Shown piece after piece: positions 7,194-8,382 of a stretch of DNA of 8,382 nt (its first letter is position 1; the number at the start of each line of letters is the position of its first letter). The stretch spans positions 1 through 8,382 of the forward strand of contig JANYGE010000154.1 of assembly GCA_025362535.1 (NCBI GenBank). The letters are read 5' to 3'. Below the pieces are notes generated by a model. That model worked only from the letters and a program-made list of their open reading frames with translations, searched no databases and was not told where the DNA came from. The position numbers were made by a program, and so were the translations under genes. Origin of the DNA: Hyphomicrobiales bacterium (GTDB lineage: Bacteria > Pseudomonadota > Alphaproteobacteria > Rhizobiales > Aestuariivirgaceae).

Positions 7194-7234
7194 GAAGCGA
7201 ATAGTGAGTAGCGAATAGCGAATAGCGAATAGGG
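7192..7234. repeat. Left inverted-repeat arm of GCGAATA heptamers
   Basis: AAGAA is followed by five tandem heptamers at 7197-7231: GCGAATA, GTGAGTA and three more GCGAATA, then GGG. Aligned to the reverse complement of 7621-7656, positions 7192-7224 match in 32 of 33 bases. The one difference, g7208 against t7640, would be a G-U pair in RNA. One heptamer (7225-7231) is extra and would bulge, and GGG 7232-7234 pairs again. The arm end AGGGAAAG also supplies the Shine-Dalgarno of the internal ORF. Confidence 0.9.
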
Positions 7235-7245
7235 AAAGATGATTA

Positions 7246-7617
7246 GTGGGAGTGGACATAAAGTCATACAGGGACTTGCTGGTTTGGCAGCAGGCCATGG
7301 ATTTGGCTGTGTTGTGTTACAAGCTGAGCAAGAAATTTCCCAAAGAAGATTTGTTCGGACTCACCAGTCAAATGCGCCGTTCTTCGGCGTCTGTGGCAGC
7401 CAATATCGCGGAAGGTCATGGGCGCGAAAGCTCACAAACCTTCATTCAGTATTTGCGTATCTCACAGGGCTCGCTCAAGGAAACCGAAACCCACGTCATT
7501 CTGGCGGGTCGCTTAGAACTCGGCAACAAACTGGAACTCAAAGACGCACTAGCTTCGTGCGACGAAATCGGCAAAATGCTACGTTCGCTCATCCGTGCGA
7601 TTCAGGACAAAAAATGA
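7246..7617 (+). CDS. Four-helix-bundle protein, 23S rRNA intervening-sequence (S23/IVP) family
   Basis: A 123-residue protein matching the family by eye: KSYRDLLVWQQAMDLAVLCY (6-25), FPKEDLFGLTSQMRRSSASV (31-50), AANIAEGHGR (51-60), then FIQYLRISQGSLKETETHVI (66-85) and a final helix to the C-terminus. The family is encoded in 23S rRNA intervening sequences and scattered single loci, and shares its fold with Avd of diversity-generating retroelements. Its molecular role is not established. GTG 7246 is chosen because AGGGAAAG (7231-7238) lies seven bases upstream; GTG 7252 is the alternative. The reading frame is intact. No reverse transcriptase or variable repeat is nearby. It lies within the nuo operon on the same strand and would be co-transcribed with it. 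Confidence 0.9.
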   Translation: MGVDIKSYRDLLVWQQAMDLAVLCYKLSKKFPKEDLFGLTSQMRRSSASVAANIAEGHGRESSQTFIQYLRISQGSLKETETHVILAGRLELGNKLELKDALASCDEIGKMLRSLIRAIQDKK

Positions 7618-7676
7618 ATCCCCTATTCGCTATTCGCTATTCACTATTCGCTTCTTCGGGAGCCGCCCATGTCTGA
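7614..7676 (+). CDS. Possible 20-codon leader/coupling ORF across the right arm
   Basis: ATG 7614 overlaps the stop of the four-helix-bundle gene as ATGA. It is preceded by AGGA (7604-7607) at six bases and stays open through the whole right arm, ending at TGA 7674-7676, eight bases inside nuoD. The peptide contains FAIRYSLFA, which is simply the heptamer array translated. The peptide is unlikely to matter, but its translation could carry ribosomes through the hairpin arm to the nuoD start. Speculative as a real gene. Confidence 0.3.
   Translation: MNPLFAIRYSLFASSGAAHV
7620..7656. repeat. Right inverted-repeat arm of heptamers
   Basis: CCCC at 7620-7623 is followed by TATTCGC, TATTCGC, TATTCAC and TATTCGC (7624-7651), then TTCTT. 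Read on the minus strand this is four heptamers, GCGAATA, GTGAATA and two GCGAATA, one fewer than the left arm. The variant second unit (GTG) occurs at the same place in both arms, which argues that they descend from one ancestral arm sequence and did not arise by independent slippage. Confidence 0.9.
7658..7662 (+). promoter_or_regulatory. nuoD ribosome binding site next to the inserted element
   Basis: GGGAG lies six bases before ATG 7669 and one base outside the right arm. The insertion therefore kept nuoD's own Shine-Dalgarno intact, but a paired right arm would sit directly against it. Confidence 0.75.
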
Positions 7677-8382
7677 AGCCACAGTCAGAAATTTCTCCAT
7701 CAACTTCGGTCCGCAGCATCCTGCGGCGCATGGCGTTTTGCGTCTTGTATTGGAACTGGATGGCGAAATCGTCACCCGCGTCGATCCCCATATTGGCCTT
7801 CTGCATCGCGGCACTGAAAAGCTGATCGAGCAAAAAACCTATCTGCAAGCTGTGCCCTATTTTGATCGCCTCGATTATGTGGCACCGATGAATCAGGAAC
7901 ACGCTTACGCGCTGGCGGTTGAAAAATTACTTGGGATTACAGTGCCTAAGCGCAGCCAGTTGATCCGCATTCTCTACTCTGAAATTGGCCGATTGCTGTC
8001 GCATCTCTTGAACGTTACCACGCAAGCCATGGATGTTGGTGCTTTAACACCGCCGCTTTGGGGTTTTGAAGAACGCGAAAAGCTGATGGTGTTTTATGAG
8101 CGCGCCAGCGGCAGCCGTATGCATGCGGCTTACATCAGGCCGGGTGGTGTGCATCAGGATATTCCGCAGAAGCTGATCGACGATATTGGCCATTTCTGCG
8201 ACACGCACCCCAAAAGGTTGGACGACATTGAAACGCTGATCACTGAAAATCGCATTTTCAAACAGCGCAATGTGGATATTGGCGTTGTCTCGCTGGAAGA
8301 ATGCTTCAAATGGGGTTTCTCTGGCGTGATGGTGCGGGGTTCTGGTGCCGCATGGGATTTGCGCAAGAGCCAGCCTTATGAA
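7669..8382 (+). CDS. nuoD: NADH-quinone oxidoreductase subunit D, N-terminal 238 residues (runs off right edge)
   Basis: The 49-kDa-homologue subunit of complex I, which with NuoB forms the quinone-binding cavity. The visible part is uninterrupted and typical: [20 protein letters not shown] (9-28) with the quinone-site HPAAHG motif, [49 protein letters not shown] and the [20 protein letters not shown] stretch near the edge. The family is about 390-400 residues, so roughly 160 are missing to the right. ATG 7669 is preceded by GGGAG. Its start shows no sign of damage from the element immediately upstream. Confidence 0.97.
   Translation, partial: MSEATVRNFSINFGPQHPAAHGVLRLVLELDGEIVTRVDPHIGLLHRGTEKLIEQKTYLQAVPYFDRLDYVAPMNQEHAYALAVEKLLGITVPKRSQLIRILYSEIGRLLSHLLNVTTQAMDVGALTPPLWGFEEREKLMVFYERASGSRMHAAYIRPGGVHQDIPQKLIDDIGHFCDTHPKRLDDIETLITENRIFKQRNVDIGVVSLEECFKWGFSGVMVRGSGAAWDLRKSQPYE

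Larger units (their letters stand above)
7192..7656 (+). mobile_element. Intervening-sequence-like element: four-helix-bundle gene between inverted heptamer arms
   Basis: About 465 bases separate the nuoC stop from the nuoD ribosome binding site, where these genes normally almost touch. The insert has a left arm of GCGAATA-type heptamers, a four-helix-bundle ORF, and a right arm that is the reverse complement of the left. Relatives of the encoded protein are known from intervening sequences in 23S rRNA genes (Leptospira, Coxiella), which are likewise an ORF in a terminal stem. No target-site duplication, transposase or recombinase is visible, so mobility is inferred from architecture and position. 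Boundaries are the limits of the inverted match and may be off by several bases. Confidence 0.6.

Noticed and set aside
7197..7231. Tandem 7-base units that might be mistaken for a CRISPR array
   Set aside because: Units are 7 bases and directly abutting, with no spacers and no cas genes. They form one arm of an inverted repeat.
7192..7656. A diversity-generating retroelement, suggested by the Avd-like fold of the four-helix-bundle protein
   Set aside because: No reverse transcriptase, template repeat or variable repeat occurs in the window, and the protein resembles the rRNA intervening-sequence branch more than an Avd locus.
7239..7676. A 145-codon open frame overlapping the four-helix-bundle gene in another frame
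   Set aside because: The protein-like signal (conserved family motifs) is entirely in the frame starting at 7246, and the overlapping frame gives no recognisable sequence. Only its last 21 codons are kept, as a possible coupling ORF.

Overview
The window reads as chromosomal DNA from an alphaproteobacterium, probably of the Hyphomicrobiales (rhizobial) type. The support is a single-domain PAS protein of the alphaproteobacterial PAS_5 kind, a NifU-like scaffold / folE / hisI neighbourhood, separate nuoC and nuoD genes in a nuoABCD order, and a GCTATTC heptamer repeat of the sort that gives recurring '[13 protein letters not shown]' translations in that group. Placement below class level is an inference.

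Layout. Bases 1-243 (minus) hold the N-terminal part of an ArsR-family repressor running off the left edge. Its promoter is covered by two copies of ATTAG-N6-CTAAT, and the transcript may be leaderless. Bases 302-925 (minus) encode a PAS-domain sensor-like protein. Diverging from it are a rhomboid protease (1020-1766) and a two-CBS-domain protein (1797-2231), probably one operon. Converging on these is folE-hisI (3225-2210, minus; GTP cyclohydrolase I and phosphoribosyl-AMP cyclohydrolase, coupled by an ATGA overlap). Diverging from folE is a NifU/IscU-like protein (3377-3841) followed by an overlapping cupin gene (3810-4277). A major-facilitator transporter (5425-4274, minus) ends against the cupin gene. 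tRNA-Asp(GTC) lies at 5510-5586 with a good sigma70-type promoter, then a strong hairpin terminator.

From 5722 to the right edge is the start of the respiratory complex I operon: nuoA, nuoB, nuoC and a partial nuoD. NuoA is a membrane-arm subunit. NuoB (cluster N2), NuoC and NuoD form the quinone-reducing connecting module.

The most interesting feature is an insertion between nuoC and nuoD (about 7192-7656). It is a small four-helix-bundle gene of the 23S rRNA intervening-sequence protein family, bracketed by long inverted arms made of tandem GCGAATA heptamers. The arms could pair over about 36 positions and put the gene in the loop of a large mRNA hairpin. This is the architecture of rRNA intervening sequences, but sited inside an essential-type protein operon. 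A 20-codon ORF with its own Shine-Dalgarno begins at the four-helix-bundle stop codon, reads through the right arm and ends just inside nuoD, so it could couple translation across the insertion.

No stretch longer than 300 bases lacks a gene. The rest is compact housekeeping sequence with many overlapping gene ends.
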